DNA of 12,425 bases from an uncultured Clostridia bacterium (GCA_948560265.1 CAOXTD010000025.1:1-12425); one strand, 5' to 3'. Numbered from the stretch's first letter, positions 1-7,045 are shown. Translations and numbers: made by a program. Notes: a model not told the origin generated them from the sequence alone.

Positions 1-184
1 GTGCTGCAAAAGCTTCATTTGCTTCGATAATATCAAAATCTTCAATCTTAAGGCCTGTCTTAGCCATAACCTTCTTGGTAGCAGCTACTGGGCCGATACC
101 CATAACTTCAGGTCTTACACCTGCAAGAGCGCCTGCAACAAAAGTAGCCATTGGCTTAACACCTAATTCTTTTGCCTTTTCTTC
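1..184 (-). other. Thiolase (acetyl-CoA acetyltransferase) internal fragment joined to ypeB
   Basis: Read on the minus strand in the ypeB frame, this segment encodes ELGVKPMATFVAGALAGV, then RPEVMGIGPVAATKKV, then IEDFDIIEANEAFAA. These are typical of the C-terminal half of thiolase-superfamily acetyl-CoA acetyltransferases, and the NEAFA stretch carries a conserved active-site Asn. Both ends of a thiolase are absent: the N-terminal ~280 residues with the nucleophilic Cys, and, beyond the window edge, the final Cys-Gly motif. Lysine codons here are AAG in 6 of 7 cases, against 2 of 19 in the adjoining ypeB part, so the two pieces look compositionally different. The piece is too short to act as an enzyme alone. 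Confidence 0.85.
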
Positions 185-880
185 ACTTATGTTCTCCCCC
201 GTTAAACCTTTTTTGCTTTTTTTCGTAATGTGCTCTGAAAAAGCTCCATCATAAATTAAACCAGAATATTCATGGAAATTTTCTTCTAAATTTGTAAAAC
301 TACTTTTGGAAATATTACTTACTTCTTGTGCAAAAGCAACACTACCTTTTTTAGTCAATTCCCCCCAACTAATTCTTCCTTCATTCATATCAGTAGATAA
401 TTGATTTAATGTATTTTCCAGTTCTACACTATAATCATGTAATTGTTTTAAGTTGTTTAAATCTTCTGTACTTAATTTTTCTTGGTTAATGTTTTTACGT
501 GAAAGTGAATAACTGTAATCACTCACTTGATTTAAGAACTTTTCTGTTTTTTCTAATTCCACACTTTCAATTGGAAGTCTTGATAAATATACCTGTGCTA
601 AATTAGCTTCTTTCCATACATTTGTTAGCGTTTCTGCGCCATGCTCTGCTGTACTCGAAATTAAAGACTTTGCTAGGTATGTTTCTACATTTTGAACATA
701 GTCTACTAATTCAAAAAATGCCATATTATATTGATTTTCTGATGCTTGCCTATAATCTACTTGTTTTTTGTAAATCCACACTCCCATTGCAATAATAATA
801 GCAAATAAAACCACTACAACACTTAGCATATGTCTATCTTTCAAACGATTTTTCCAATCTACCAATTTATTTTGTCCCAT
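1..880 (-). CDS. ypeB: Germination protein YpeB, N-terminal half, fused in frame to a thiolase fragment; open at the window edge
   Basis: YpeB partners the spore cortex-lytic enzyme SleB and is needed for its stability and localisation in the spore. I translated this frame by hand: it is open from the ATG at 880-878 to base 1. An AAAGGA ribosome binding site lies 10 nt upstream. Residues 1-18 are basic and residues 19-37 form one membrane anchor. The helical YpeB N-domain follows and ends with the family-like stretch around YDGAFSEHI (about residues 210-220) and GLTGENISEE. From about residue 233 the frame becomes a thiolase core segment, so the expected YpeB C-terminal PepSY-type repeats are missing. 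YpeB proteins are normally about 450 aa. The gene lies 88 nt downstream of sleB, the usual sleB-ypeB order. The YpeB identity is firm for the first ~230 residues. Whether the fusion exists in the organism is doubtful. Confidence 0.85.
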   Translation of the reverse strand, partial: MGQNKLVDWKNRLKDRHMLSVVVVLFAIIIAMGVWIYKKQVDYRQASENQYNMAFFELVDYVQNVETYLAKSLISSTAEHGAETLTNVWKEANLAQVYLSRLPIESVELEKTEKFLNQVSDYSYSLSRKNINQEKLSTEDLNNLKQLHDYSVELENTLNQLSTDMNEGRISWGELTKKGSVAFAQEVSNISKSSFTNLEENFHEYSGLIYDGAFSEHITKKSKKGLTGENISEEKAKELGVKPMATFVAGALAGVRPEVMGIGPVAATKKVMAKTGLKIEDFDIIEANEAFAA

Positions 881-913
881 TCTTTTCAATTCCTTTCTAT
901 TTATCATATCCTT

Positions 914-942
914 AGTCAAAATTAGATTTTTTCATTTTGACT
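914..942. repeat. Inverted repeat between sleB and ypeB
   Basis: AGTCAAAAT at 914-922 is the exact reverse complement of ATTTTGACT at 934-942, with an 11-nt loop, giving a 9-bp AT-rich hairpin. On the minus-strand transcript it lies between the sleB stop and the ypeB ribosome binding site. It has no following U-run, so a strong terminator is unlikely. An mRNA processing or stability role is possible. It could also be a chance structure in AT-rich DNA. Confidence 0.35.
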
Positions 943-968
943 TATTTTCTTAATGTATTCCATCTTTT

Positions 969-1463
969 TTAACGGCAAAATCTATGCTTTCCAATAGTTT
1001 TAATCAATGGTCTTGACCAAATCCATTTATTGGTTGCTGTTGCCGGATTAAAATAGTAAATTGCTCCATCAGTTGGATCCCAACCATTCAAAGCATCTCG
1101 CGCTGCTTTCACCACTGTAGCACCTTCTTTTATTGGTACATTAATCTGTCCGTCTGCTACTGCTGTAAAGGCACCTGATTGATAAATAACCCCTGCAATT
1201 GTATTTGGAAATTTAGAATCTTTTACACGATTTAATATAACTGCTCCAACAGCTACTTGTCCTTCATAGGGTTCTCCTCTTGCTTCTCCATTGATAGCTC
1301 TTGCTAGCAGTTGTACATCTGAGGTATTACCACTATTTGAGGCCTTAACGGGTTCTTGCCCTATTAGTTCTAATATTTCAAATACTGTGAAAAATGTGGC
1401 TATCATAGCAAGCATAATTAAGATTACTCTCAAGATGATTAACTTTATTTTTTGTTTTTTCAT
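969..1463 (-). CDS. sleB: Spore cortex-lytic enzyme SleB / cell-wall hydrolase (Hydrolase_2 family)
   Basis: SleB-family enzymes are lytic transglycosylases that depolymerise muramic-lactam-containing cortex peptidoglycan during germination. I place the start at the ATG at 1463-1461 (164 aa) because AAGGAG sits 7 nt upstream. An ATG further upstream at 1529 would lie before the likely promoter. Residues 1-7 are basic and about 8-31 form a membrane or signal anchor. The catalytic domain runs from about residue 49 to the end, with INGEARGEPYEGQVAVGAV at 57-75. E60 aligns with the catalytic Glu of the family, and the end (GKHRFC) is family-like. The N-terminal peptidoglycan-binding domain of the ~300-aa Bacillus SleB is absent, so this is the short clostridial form. 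Followed by ypeB, its usual partner. CwlJ-like is the main alternative, but CwlJ lacks such an N-terminal anchor and pairs with GerQ. Confidence 0.9.
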   Translation of the reverse strand: MKKQKIKLIILRVILIMLAMIATFFTVFEILELIGQEPVKASNSGNTSDVQLLARAINGEARGEPYEGQVAVGAVILNRVKDSKFPNTIAGVIYQSGAFTAVADGQINVPIKEGATVVKAARDALNGWDPTDGAIYYFNPATATNKWIWSRPLIKTIGKHRFCR

Positions 1464-1498
1464 AGCTAAACTCCTTGTTCTGAAATTTTCTTTGCTGA

Positions 1499-1528
1499 TA
1501 TTTTGTGCATATTCTGTAAAATTATTCA
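1499..1528 (-). promoter_or_regulatory. Sigma G/F-type forespore promoter for sleB-ypeB
   Basis: On the minus strand, TGAATA (1523-1528) is followed by a 17-nt spacer and CAAAATA (1499-1505). This fits the forespore sigma G pattern (GNATR, then CATNNTA) with one mismatch in the -10 element. A start site near 1491 would leave a leader of about 28 nt ahead of the sleB ATG. Forespore expression is what is known for sleB-ypeB in Bacillus. The motif is seen; the sigma factor is inferred. Confidence 0.6.
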
Positions 1529-1632
1529 AAAAGCTAAAATTTCTTCAAAAAATTGATTTGGCTTATTTTTTACTTTTCTTATTTGTCTTATTGTGATAAA
1601 ATGACGTAAAATAAAAAGGAGAGATTTTAAAG

Positions 1633-2761
1633 ATGAAAAAAGTATTAATTTTTTATGCATCTTATGGCGGTGGCCATTTATCTGCAGCTAAGTCAATTCT
1701 GAAATACATTTCAGAACACTATATAAATGTAGAAGCTGAAATGATAGACTGTATGAAATATATCAATAAACCTATTGAAAAAGTGACAACAGGCGCTTAC
1801 CGTGAAATGGCTAAAAAAACTCCTAAATTATGGGGAAAAGTCTATTCTGGTTCTGAAAAAGGCTTGCTTTCAAAAATTAGTAAAGACAGTAATAAATTAA
1901 TGGCTAGAAAACTAAATCACTTATTGCAAGAAAAGAAGCCTGACCTAGTGATTTCTACTCACCCTTTTAGTAGTCAAATGGTTAGTTATTTGAAGAAAAA
2001 GGAGAAATTAAATTGTACTTTAGCCACGATAATGACTGATTTTGCTATGCATAAGCAATGGCTCATTGGTCATGAGTTTACAGAATATTTCTTTGTTTCA
2101 AATGAATCCATGAAGCAAAACATGGTAGAATACGGCGTTTCTAAAGACAAAGTTTACGTAACTGGAATTCCTATGTCTGATAGATTTTTTGAAAATTTTG
2201 AGGATAAAAAGATTTATGAAATGTTCGAACTAGATATTAGTAGAAAAGTGATTCTTTTCTTTGGTGGAGGAGAGTTTGGCTTAGGAAAAGAAAGAACTTC
2301 TCAAATTTTGCAAGCCTTTATTCAAAAAGTGCCTGATTATCAAATTGTAGCAGTTGCCCGGAAAAAATGAAAAAATGAAAGAAGCTTTTGAACAGTTAGT
2401 ACAAGAAAATAATGCTCAAAGCAGAGTTCGCGTTTTAGGTTTTACTGACAAAGTACCAGAATTAATGTACATTGCTTCTCTAGTAGTAACAAAGCCTGGC
2501 GGACTTACTACTACAGAGAGCTTAGCTTCAAGACTTCCTATGGTCATCATCAATCCTATTCCTGGTCAAGAAGAAGAAAATGCAGAATTTCTAGTTTCTA
2601 ACGAAGTCGGCATTTGGATAAAGAAAGATGATAAACCTGAAGAAATCATTGCTAATTTATTCGCTTCTTCTGATACCTTAGAAAAAATGAAAAAGAATAC
2701 TGCAAAATTTACGAAGCAGTATTCTACGAAAACGATTTGTGAAATATTATTACAAAATTGA
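1633..2761 (+). pseudogene. UgtP/MGDG-synthase-type diacylglycerol glycosyltransferase, interrupted by a +1 frameshift
   Basis: The family transfers sugar from a UDP-sugar to diacylglycerol at the inner face of the membrane, making glycolipids and lipoteichoic-acid anchors. MurG belongs to the same GT28 fold. The ATG at 1633 follows AAAGGAGA. The N-terminal MGDG_synth domain contains YASYGGGH at residues 8-15 and STHPFSSQ near 108. The C-terminal GT28 domain carries GGLTTTESLAS and the donor-binding PIPGQEEENAEFL. The reading frame stops at 2368-2370 in the sequence as given. The second half is open in the next frame from about 2354 to the stop at 2759-2761. Removing one C from CCC at 2357-2359 restores AVAGKNEKMK and a single 375-aa protein, the usual family length. 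No good -35/-10 pair is visible upstream. This is either a sequencing or assembly error or a recent inactivating mutation. Confidence 0.85.
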
Positions 2762-2765
2762 TAAA

Positions 2766-2821
2766 AATGTCGTACTTGGGGACAGATGTCGCACTTAACT
2801 AGCGTCCCCAAGTGCGACATT
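2766..2821. repeat. REP-like 18-bp inverted repeat in a convergent gap
   Basis: AATGTCGTACTTGGGGAC (2766-2783) and GTCCCCAAGTGCGACATT (2804-2821) are reverse complements apart from one position, which would be a G-U pair in RNA. The 20-nt loop holds a further copy of the arm start, ATGTCGCACTT (2786-2796). That copy pairs perfectly with 2810-2820, so two mutually exclusive hairpins are possible. The element occupies almost the whole gap between the glycosyltransferase stop and the recR stop, and overlaps the recR stop codon by two bases. It is more GC-rich than its surroundings. On the minus strand a short T-run follows, so it could also terminate recR transcription. Confidence 0.75.
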
Positions 2822-3419
2822 ATATTTCTCTTCTGCCTTCTAGTGCTTTACTTAAAGTAACTTCATCTGTATATTCTAAGTCTCCTCCCACAGGAATACC
2901 ATGAGCAATTCTGGTAACCTTAATTCCTAATGGTTTTACTAATTTTGATATATACATTGCAGTTGCTTCTCCTTCTACGCGTGGATTTGTGGCCAAAATA
3001 ATTTCTTTTACTTCTCCACCCATTAATCTAGAAAGCAATTCCTTGATTTTAATATCATCTGGTCCTACCCCATTCATTGGAGAAATACTACCATGTAGCA
3101 CATGATAAATTCCTTTAAATTCGTGTGTTCTTTCCATTGCCACTACATCTCTTACATCTTCTACAATACAAATAATAGTATGATCACGGTTTTGATTACT
3201 GCAAATGGGACATGGGTCTGTATCTGTAATATTATAGCATTGTGAACAATATTTCAAATTCCTTTTTGCTTCTAAAATGGCCTTTACAAATTCGTTTGTT
3301 TCTTCTTCTGTAGCATCTAACATATGAAAAGCAAGCCTAGCTGCTGTTTTATTTCCAATGCTAGGCAATTTTTCAAATGCTTCAATTAGTTTTTCTATCG
3401 ATGGGGCATAATAACTCAT
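2820..3419 (-). CDS. recR: Recombination mediator protein RecR
   Basis: RecR acts with RecO (and RecF) to load RecA on SSB-coated single-stranded DNA in gap repair. The protein is 199 aa, the usual length. It has an N-terminal helix-hairpin-helix region with LPSIGNKTAARLAFH at 18-32. A four-Cys zinc finger (C58, C61, C70, C73) follows, then a Toprim domain from about residue 81 (IICIVEDVRDV). The C-terminal region contains GIPVGGDLEYTDEVTL. The ATG at 3419 follows AAAAGGA at normal distance. It lies 16 nt downstream of ybaB/ebfC, in the conserved dnaX-ybaB-recR order, and is the last gene of this run. Confidence 0.97.
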   Translation of the reverse strand: MSYYAPSIEKLIEAFEKLPSIGNKTAARLAFHMLDATEEETNEFVKAILEAKRNLKYCSQCYNITDTDPCPICSNQNRDHTIICIVEDVRDVVAMERTHEFKGIYHVLHGSISPMNGVGPDDIKIKELLSRLMGGEVKEIILATNPRVEGEATAMYISKLVKPLGIKVTRIAHGIPVGGDLEYTDEVTLSKALEGRREI

Positions 3420-3435
3420 TTTATTGTTCCTTTTC

Positions 3436-3780
3436 TTACATCATTCCTGGGATATTATACTTTCCTAATTCTTGTGCTTGGGCACTATCTACCTTTCTTA
3501 ACGCTTCATTTACACAGCTTAGTATTAAATCTTGTAGCATTTCCACATCATCTGGATCAACTGCTTCTTTTTTGATAGTAATTTCTTTTACTTCTTTGTT
3601 TCCAGATACTTTTACATAAACTGCTCCTCCACCAACACTTGCATCAAATTCCTTTGCTGCAAGTTCTGTTTGAGATTTTTCCATATCTGCTTGCATTTTT
3701 TTGGCTTCTTTCATTAATTGATTTAAATTCATTCCGCCAAATCCTCCACCCATTCCTGGGAATCCACCTCTTTTTGACAT
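3436..3780 (-). CDS. ebfC: YbaB/EbfC family nucleoid-associated protein
   Basis: A 114-aa member of the YbaB/EbfC family, small dimeric DNA-binding proteins found next to dnaX and recR in many bacteria. The N-terminus is Gly/Met-rich (residues 5-17). A long helix follows (about 18-45) with MKEAKKMQADMEKSQTEL. The beta core contains GGGAVYVKVSGNKEVKEI, and the C-terminal helix LQDLILSCVNEALRKV. The ATG at 3780 follows a GGAG-type ribosome binding site, 15 nt after the dnaX stop, consistent with co-transcription. A role in nucleoid organisation or recombination is known only for some family members. Confidence 0.95.
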   Translation of the reverse strand: MSKRGGFPGMGGGFGGMNLNQLMKEAKKMQADMEKSQTELAAKEFDASVGGGAVYVKVSGNKEVKEITIKKEAVDPDDVEMLQDLILSCVNEALRKVDSAQAQELGKYNIPGMM

Positions 3781-3795
3781 AATTTTTTCTCTCCT

Positions 3796-5406
3796 TTACT
3801 CTTCTATCTCATTCACTGGAATTCCTAAATCCTTAATTGGATTTTGTGCTTCCGCTTCTTTTGCTTTTTGCTCTAAAATGGCATCTTGATTATCTAATAA
3901 TTTAATTCTCATTTCTTTACCACATTCTATAGAAACAAGTCTTTCTAACTCTTGTACATTTTCTGGGCGTTCCATAGTGGCTTTGATAAATGGTGTTAAT
4001 CCATTTTGAAAAACGATACCTACTGTCATATCATTAATTAATGTAGCAATTGTACTCATTAAATTTGTTGCTAATATCATTTTTCTTTCTTCTCTTAATT
4101 GATTAATAATCTTAGGCCAAAACTCTAACTTTTCAATATTTAGCTTACTAAAATCTATTGGCTCTCTTTTTTCTATCTTCTCTTTTGGGCTAGAGCTCTT
4201 TGCTCTCTCAGATGTATTATTTGTTTGAAAACTTCCTTGTGCTATTTTTCTCTCTAGTTCAGTTATTCTTGCCTTCAAGTTTTCTACTCCCTCTGGATTT
4301 ACCATGTCTGTACTTTTTTCTGTCTCAATAACTGGTCCACATAGTTTTATCATAGCTACTTCAAATAATACTGCTTTTTGTGAAGACCACTTCATATTAT
4401 TTTCTAACTCAGATAATATATAAATTATCTGTAATAGTCTTTCTTTGGAAACTTTCTTTGCAATATCTGCTATTTGTTTTAATTCTTCTTGATTATAAAT
4501 CTCTAATTTTTCAGTTGTTTTCCATACCAAAATATCTTTTGTATATTTTATCAATTCCCATAAAAGATTATTTAGGTCTTTTCCTTCTTGCATAACCGCT
4601 TCTACTGTTGTAATTGTTTTTTCAATATCGTTATTGATAACTGCATCTATTATCTGAGTAATAAAAGCTAGTTTTGGAATTCCTACTAAATCTTTTACTA
4701 AATCTTCATCTATTTTTTCGCTTCCTTCTTGTAAACATCTTTCTAAGATACTTAAAGCATCTCTCATAGCTCCCTCTGCTAAAATAGAAATAATACTTAA
4801 AGCTTCTTTTGTGATTTCAATTTTACTTTCATCACAAACATATTGTAGTCTTTTACTAATATCACCATTTGAAATCTTTTTGAAATCAAAACGTTGACAT
4901 CTTGAAAGAATCGTTGCTGGTAATTTTTGTGGTTCTGTTGTTGCCAAAATAAACTTTACATGTGATGGTGGCTCTTCTAAAGTTTTTAACAATGCATTAA
5001 AAGCTCCTGTTGATAGCATATGAACCTCATCTATAATATAGACTCTATATTTTGCTAGAGTTGGTAAAAAGTTGACTTCATCACGAATGGCTCTAATGTC
5101 ATCTACACTGTTATTGGAAGCAGCATCCATTTCTACGATATCAGTCAAAGATCCTGATAAAGCAGCCTTGCATATTTCACATTCATTACATGGCTCACCA
5201 TTTTGAGGATTTAAACAATTAACTGCTCTTGCTAAAATCTTGGCTGTTGTTGTTTTTCCAGTTCCTCTACCACCATTTAATAAATAGGCATGCCCCACTC
5301 TTCCAGCTATAATTTGATTGCGAATAGTTTTTGTAATATGCTCTTGCCCTACCATATCCTCAAACTTTAGTGGCCTAAATTTTCGATATAATGCGGTATA
5401 TGCCAT
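3796..5406 (-). CDS. dnaX: DNA polymerase III subunits gamma/tau
   Basis: DnaX is the ATPase of the clamp loader, which opens the beta clamp and places it on primed DNA. I start it at the ATG at 5406-5404, where the protein begins MAYTALYRKFRP as the family does and AAAGGAG lies upstream. This gives 536 aa. Earlier in-frame codons run back through the SRP RNA gene and are not used. Walker A GGRGTGKTT is at 45-53. Zinc-binding Cys are 64, 73, 76 and 79. Walker B IIDEVH is at 124-129, and the sensor/arginine-finger motif SRCQRF is near 170. The AAA+ lid and oligomerisation domains follow, then a shorter tau-specific tail. I saw no slippery A-run like the Escherichia coli frameshift site, so a separate gamma product is not predicted. 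Probably transcribed from the SRP RNA promoter. Confidence 0.97.
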   Translation of the reverse strand: MAYTALYRKFRPLKFEDMVGQEHITKTIRNQIIAGRVGHAYLLNGGRGTGKTTTAKILARAVNCLNPQNGEPCNECEICKAALSGSLTDIVEMDAASNNSVDDIRAIRDEVNFLPTLAKYRVYIIDEVHMLSTGAFNALLKTLEEPPSHVKFILATTEPQKLPATILSRCQRFDFKKISNGDISKRLQYVCDESKIEITKEALSIISILAEGAMRDALSILERCLQEGSEKIDEDLVKDLVGIPKLAFITQIIDAVINNDIEKTITTVEAVMQEGKDLNNLLWELIKYTKDILVWKTTEKLEIYNQEELKQIADIAKKVSKERLLQIIYILSELENNMKWSSQKAVLFEVAMIKLCGPVIETEKSTDMVNPEGVENLKARITELERKIAQGSFQTNNTSERAKSSSPKEKIEKREPIDFSKLNIEKLEFWPKIINQLREERKMILATNLMSTIATLINDMTVGIVFQNGLTPFIKATMERPENVQELERLVSIECGKEMRIKLLDNQDAILEQKAKEAEAQNPIKDLGIPVNEIEE

Positions 5407-5465
5407 CTTCCTGCTCCTTTCAGTAAATGATAAAAAAGGTACAAAGCTTTTTTCATTAGCCACTC

Positions 5466-5561
5466 TATGGAGAATAAATACCACACAAAAGTATCCACTT
5501 ATTGCTGCTTCCTTCCGGACCTGACAAGGTTCATAGGCTTTTGTTGGTTTTACTCTCCATA
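5466..5561 (-). ncRNA. ffs: Signal recognition particle RNA (4.5S-like, short bacterial form)
   Basis: The minus strand carries the invariant SRP domain IV core: TGAACCTTGTCAGGTCC, the GGAA tetraloop, then GGAAGCAGCAATAAG. The ends pair as a long hairpin: TATGGAGA at the 5' end (5554-5561) with TCTCCATA at the 3' end (5466-5473), and CAACAAAAG with CTTTTGTGTG further in. The RNA scaffolds Ffh and FtsY for co-translational membrane targeting. At about 96 nt it lacks the Alu domain of the ~270-nt Bacillus-type RNA. A good promoter only 33 nt upstream leaves no room for one. Position directly before dnaX matches the scr-dnaX order in Bacillus. Exact ends are inferred from pairing. Confidence 0.95.
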
Positions 5562-5593
5562 CAATGGCTAGAATTAAAACTTCATACCTTTGT

Positions 5594-5622
5594 ATTATAT
5601 ACTTTTTTGTTTTGTTTAGCAA
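5594..5622 (-). promoter_or_regulatory. Sigma-A-type promoter of the SRP RNA / dnaX run
   Basis: On the minus strand, TTGCTA (5617-5622) and TATAAT (5594-5599) are separated by 17 nt. The -10 is a perfect match to consensus and the -35 matches at 4 of 6 positions. Transcription would begin near 5587, about 25 nt before the mature SRP RNA 5' end. No strong terminator is visible between the SRP RNA and dnaX, so it may also drive dnaX-ybaB-recR. Confidence 0.8.
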
Positions 5623-5655
5623 GAGAATTTTTAAGTTTTGCAGAGCCTTTAGTTA

Positions 5656-6405
5656 TCATTTTACTCTCTTAAATACGATATCCTTCATATCTGTTTTCTC
5701 TAAATAGCAATTTTCTTCTTCATCTAAATTTCCTGTTGGTAAATCCAAATTAACTTCAGCTTGATATTTAGCATTTGTAGTTTCTATCATAAAATCACAA
5801 GTAACATTAAATTTAATTTCTTCATTGGTTACCTTTATTTTCTTTAATAATGTACTATTATGAATTATCTCTTTATCTTTATCAGAAACATAATTACCAA
5901 TATTGCTATTACTAAATCGAATTAAAACAGGCCCCCCTTTACTACCTATTTCTAGGTTAGAAGAATTACTATTACTACTTCCTTTATATTCTAATTTGTC
6001 TTCTACTAAAAATTGTTCTTCATAAGTATAGAGTCTTCCCGATTCACTATTTGGCATGTAAGTTCTGATGGTACCTTTTTGTGGCACATTTTTTATTTGT
6101 ATATTACTAATTTTAACACTTTTGATTAGTTCATTTTCTTTCACATTTGCTGTATTTTGATCTATATAAAAATATACATCATTATTTTGATAAATATCAA
6201 AATTCCATTTTTCTTTACCTTTTTCTGTTGTTTCAACACCTTCAACAGTTCCAATAATGACTATTTTTGAAAGTTGGTAGGGCATATTGGTTTCACCCTC
6301 AACTTCATATTTTATCATCATAATAACAACAAAAAGAAGTAATAAAGCTAAAATAGTTATAGCCACTATCAGTTTAATGGTTTCCTTTCTTTTCTCAGTT
6401 ATCAC
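5656..6405 (-). CDS. Membrane-anchored protein of unknown function
   Basis: I do not recognise this 249-aa protein. It starts with GTG (6405-6403) behind a strong AAGGAGG 5 nt upstream. Residues 1-10 are charged and about 11-32 form a single hydrophobic anchor. The N-in side is Lys/Arg-rich, so the rest should be extracytoplasmic. The body is polar and beta-prone, with a Ser/Asn-rich linker GSSNSNSSN at 142-150 that may split it into two modules. There is no lipobox, catalytic motif or cell-wall sorting signal. Cysteines occur at only two places (203 and 233). It sits between tRNA-Ser and the SRP RNA, inside a block otherwise conserved across Firmicutes, so it looks like a lineage-specific addition. 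The start and coding status are well supported; no function can be assigned. Confidence 0.85.
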   Translation of the reverse strand: MITEKRKETIKLIVAITILALLLLFVVIMMIKYEVEGETNMPYQLSKIVIIGTVEGVETTEKGKEKWNFDIYQNNDVYFYIDQNTANVKENELIKSVKISNIQIKNVPQKGTIRTYMPNSESGRLYTYEEQFLVEDKLEYKGSSNSNSSNLEIGSKGGPVLIRFSNSNIGNYVSDKDKEIIHNSTLLKKIKVTNEEIKFNVTCDFMIETTNAKYQAEVNLDLPTGNLDEEENCYLEKTDMKDIVFKRVK

Positions 6406-6487
6406 TTTTTCCTCCTTGAACTCTTATTCTTTTGTACATTCATTTTATGATTAATACATTATTTCTAGCAGTATACTTCATTTGTTT

Positions 6488-6581
6488 TGGCGGAGCGGGT
6501 GGGATTCGAACCCACGTGGCACCTAAAAAGCACCTAATTGATTTCGAATCAACCTCGTTATGACCGCTTCGATACCGCTCC
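6488..6581 (-). tRNA. tRNA-Ser (anticodon CGA)
   Basis: The acceptor strands GGAGCGG (6575-6581) and CCGCTCC (6492-6498) pair fully, with discriminator G and an encoded CCA at 6488-6490. The anticodon stem GTTGA/TCAAT encloses the loop TTCGAAA, giving anticodon CGA for the codon TCG. A long variable arm, typical of class II tRNA-Ser, precedes the T arm GTGGG-TTCGAAT-CCCAC. The gene begins two bases after the tadA stop codon, so it probably comes off the same transcript by RNase processing. Confidence 0.96.
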
Positions 6582-6583
6582 TT

Positions 6584-7045
6584 TTATTTCTTTTTTTGAC
6601 GTAATTCTTTAAAAAACTGTTTTAGTAATTGTTCACATTCTTGCTCCAAAATTCCAGTTTCTATCTCTATTTTATGGTTAAATGGATAATCTTGCAATAA
6701 ATTTAATACTGAACCACATGCACCTGTTTTAGGATCCATGGTTCCAATATATAATTTTCTAATTCTAGACTGTATTAACGCTCCTGCACACATACTACAT
6801 GGCTCTAAGGTCACATACATGTCACAATCTGTTAGCCTCCATGAATTCAATTTTTTACTCGCCTTTTGGATTGCCAGAATTTCTGCATGTTTCGTCGTAT
6901 CTAGCTTGTACTCTTTTTCATTATATGCTCTCGCTATAATTTTATGATCTTTTACAATAATTGCTCCTACAGGAATTTCCTCTTTGCTGTATGCTTTTTG
7001 TGCTTGTTTTAGAGCTTCTTTCATGTATTTTTCGGTTTCTAGCAT
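6584..7045 (-). CDS. tadA: tRNA(Arg) adenosine-34 deaminase TadA
   Basis: TadA converts A34 of tRNA-Arg(ACG) to inosine so that it can read CGU, CGC and CGA. The 153-aa protein has the cytidine/deoxycytidylate deaminase fold. The zinc-binding and catalytic set is H53-A-E55 plus PCSMC with C83 and C86; E55 is the proton shuttle. IPVGAIIV at 24-31 is family-typical. The ATG at 7045 follows AGGA. It lies between two tRNA genes and upstream of the SRP RNA and dnaX, as yaaJ/tadA does in Bacillus. A guanine or cytosine deaminase is the alternative, but length and motifs favour TadA. Confidence 0.95.
   Translation of the reverse strand: MLETEKYMKEALKQAQKAYSKEEIPVGAIIVKDHKIIARAYNEKEYKLDTTKHAEILAIQKASKKLNSWRLTDCDMYVTLEPCSMCAGALIQSRIRKLYIGTMDPKTGACGSVLNLLQDYPFNHKIEIETGILEQECEQLLKQFFKELRQKKK

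Noticed and set aside
1464..1529. Upstream start of sleB at 1529
   Set aside because: AAGGAG is spaced correctly for the ATG at 1463, and the likely promoter lies inside the extension.
1574..1602. Promoter for the plus-strand glycosyltransferase ending in TAAAAT at 1597-1602
   Set aside because: The -10 is acceptable but no -35 element lies at a normal distance, and such hexamers are frequent in this AT-rich DNA.
2354..2370. Programmed +1 frameshift in the glycosyltransferase
   Set aside because: GCC-CGG is not a recognised slippery site, since re-pairing on CCC would mismatch, and no stimulatory structure was seen. A simple one-base insertion explains the data.
2566..2820. Minus-strand ORF overlapping the glycosyltransferase end and the palindrome
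   Set aside because: It lies antisense to conserved coding sequence, and its first residues come from the repeat. No ribosome binding site or homology is apparent.
5407..5622. N-terminal extension of dnaX by 72 codons
   Set aside because: It reads through the SRP RNA gene. The family N-terminus MAYTALYRKFRP and a good ribosome binding site lie at 5406.
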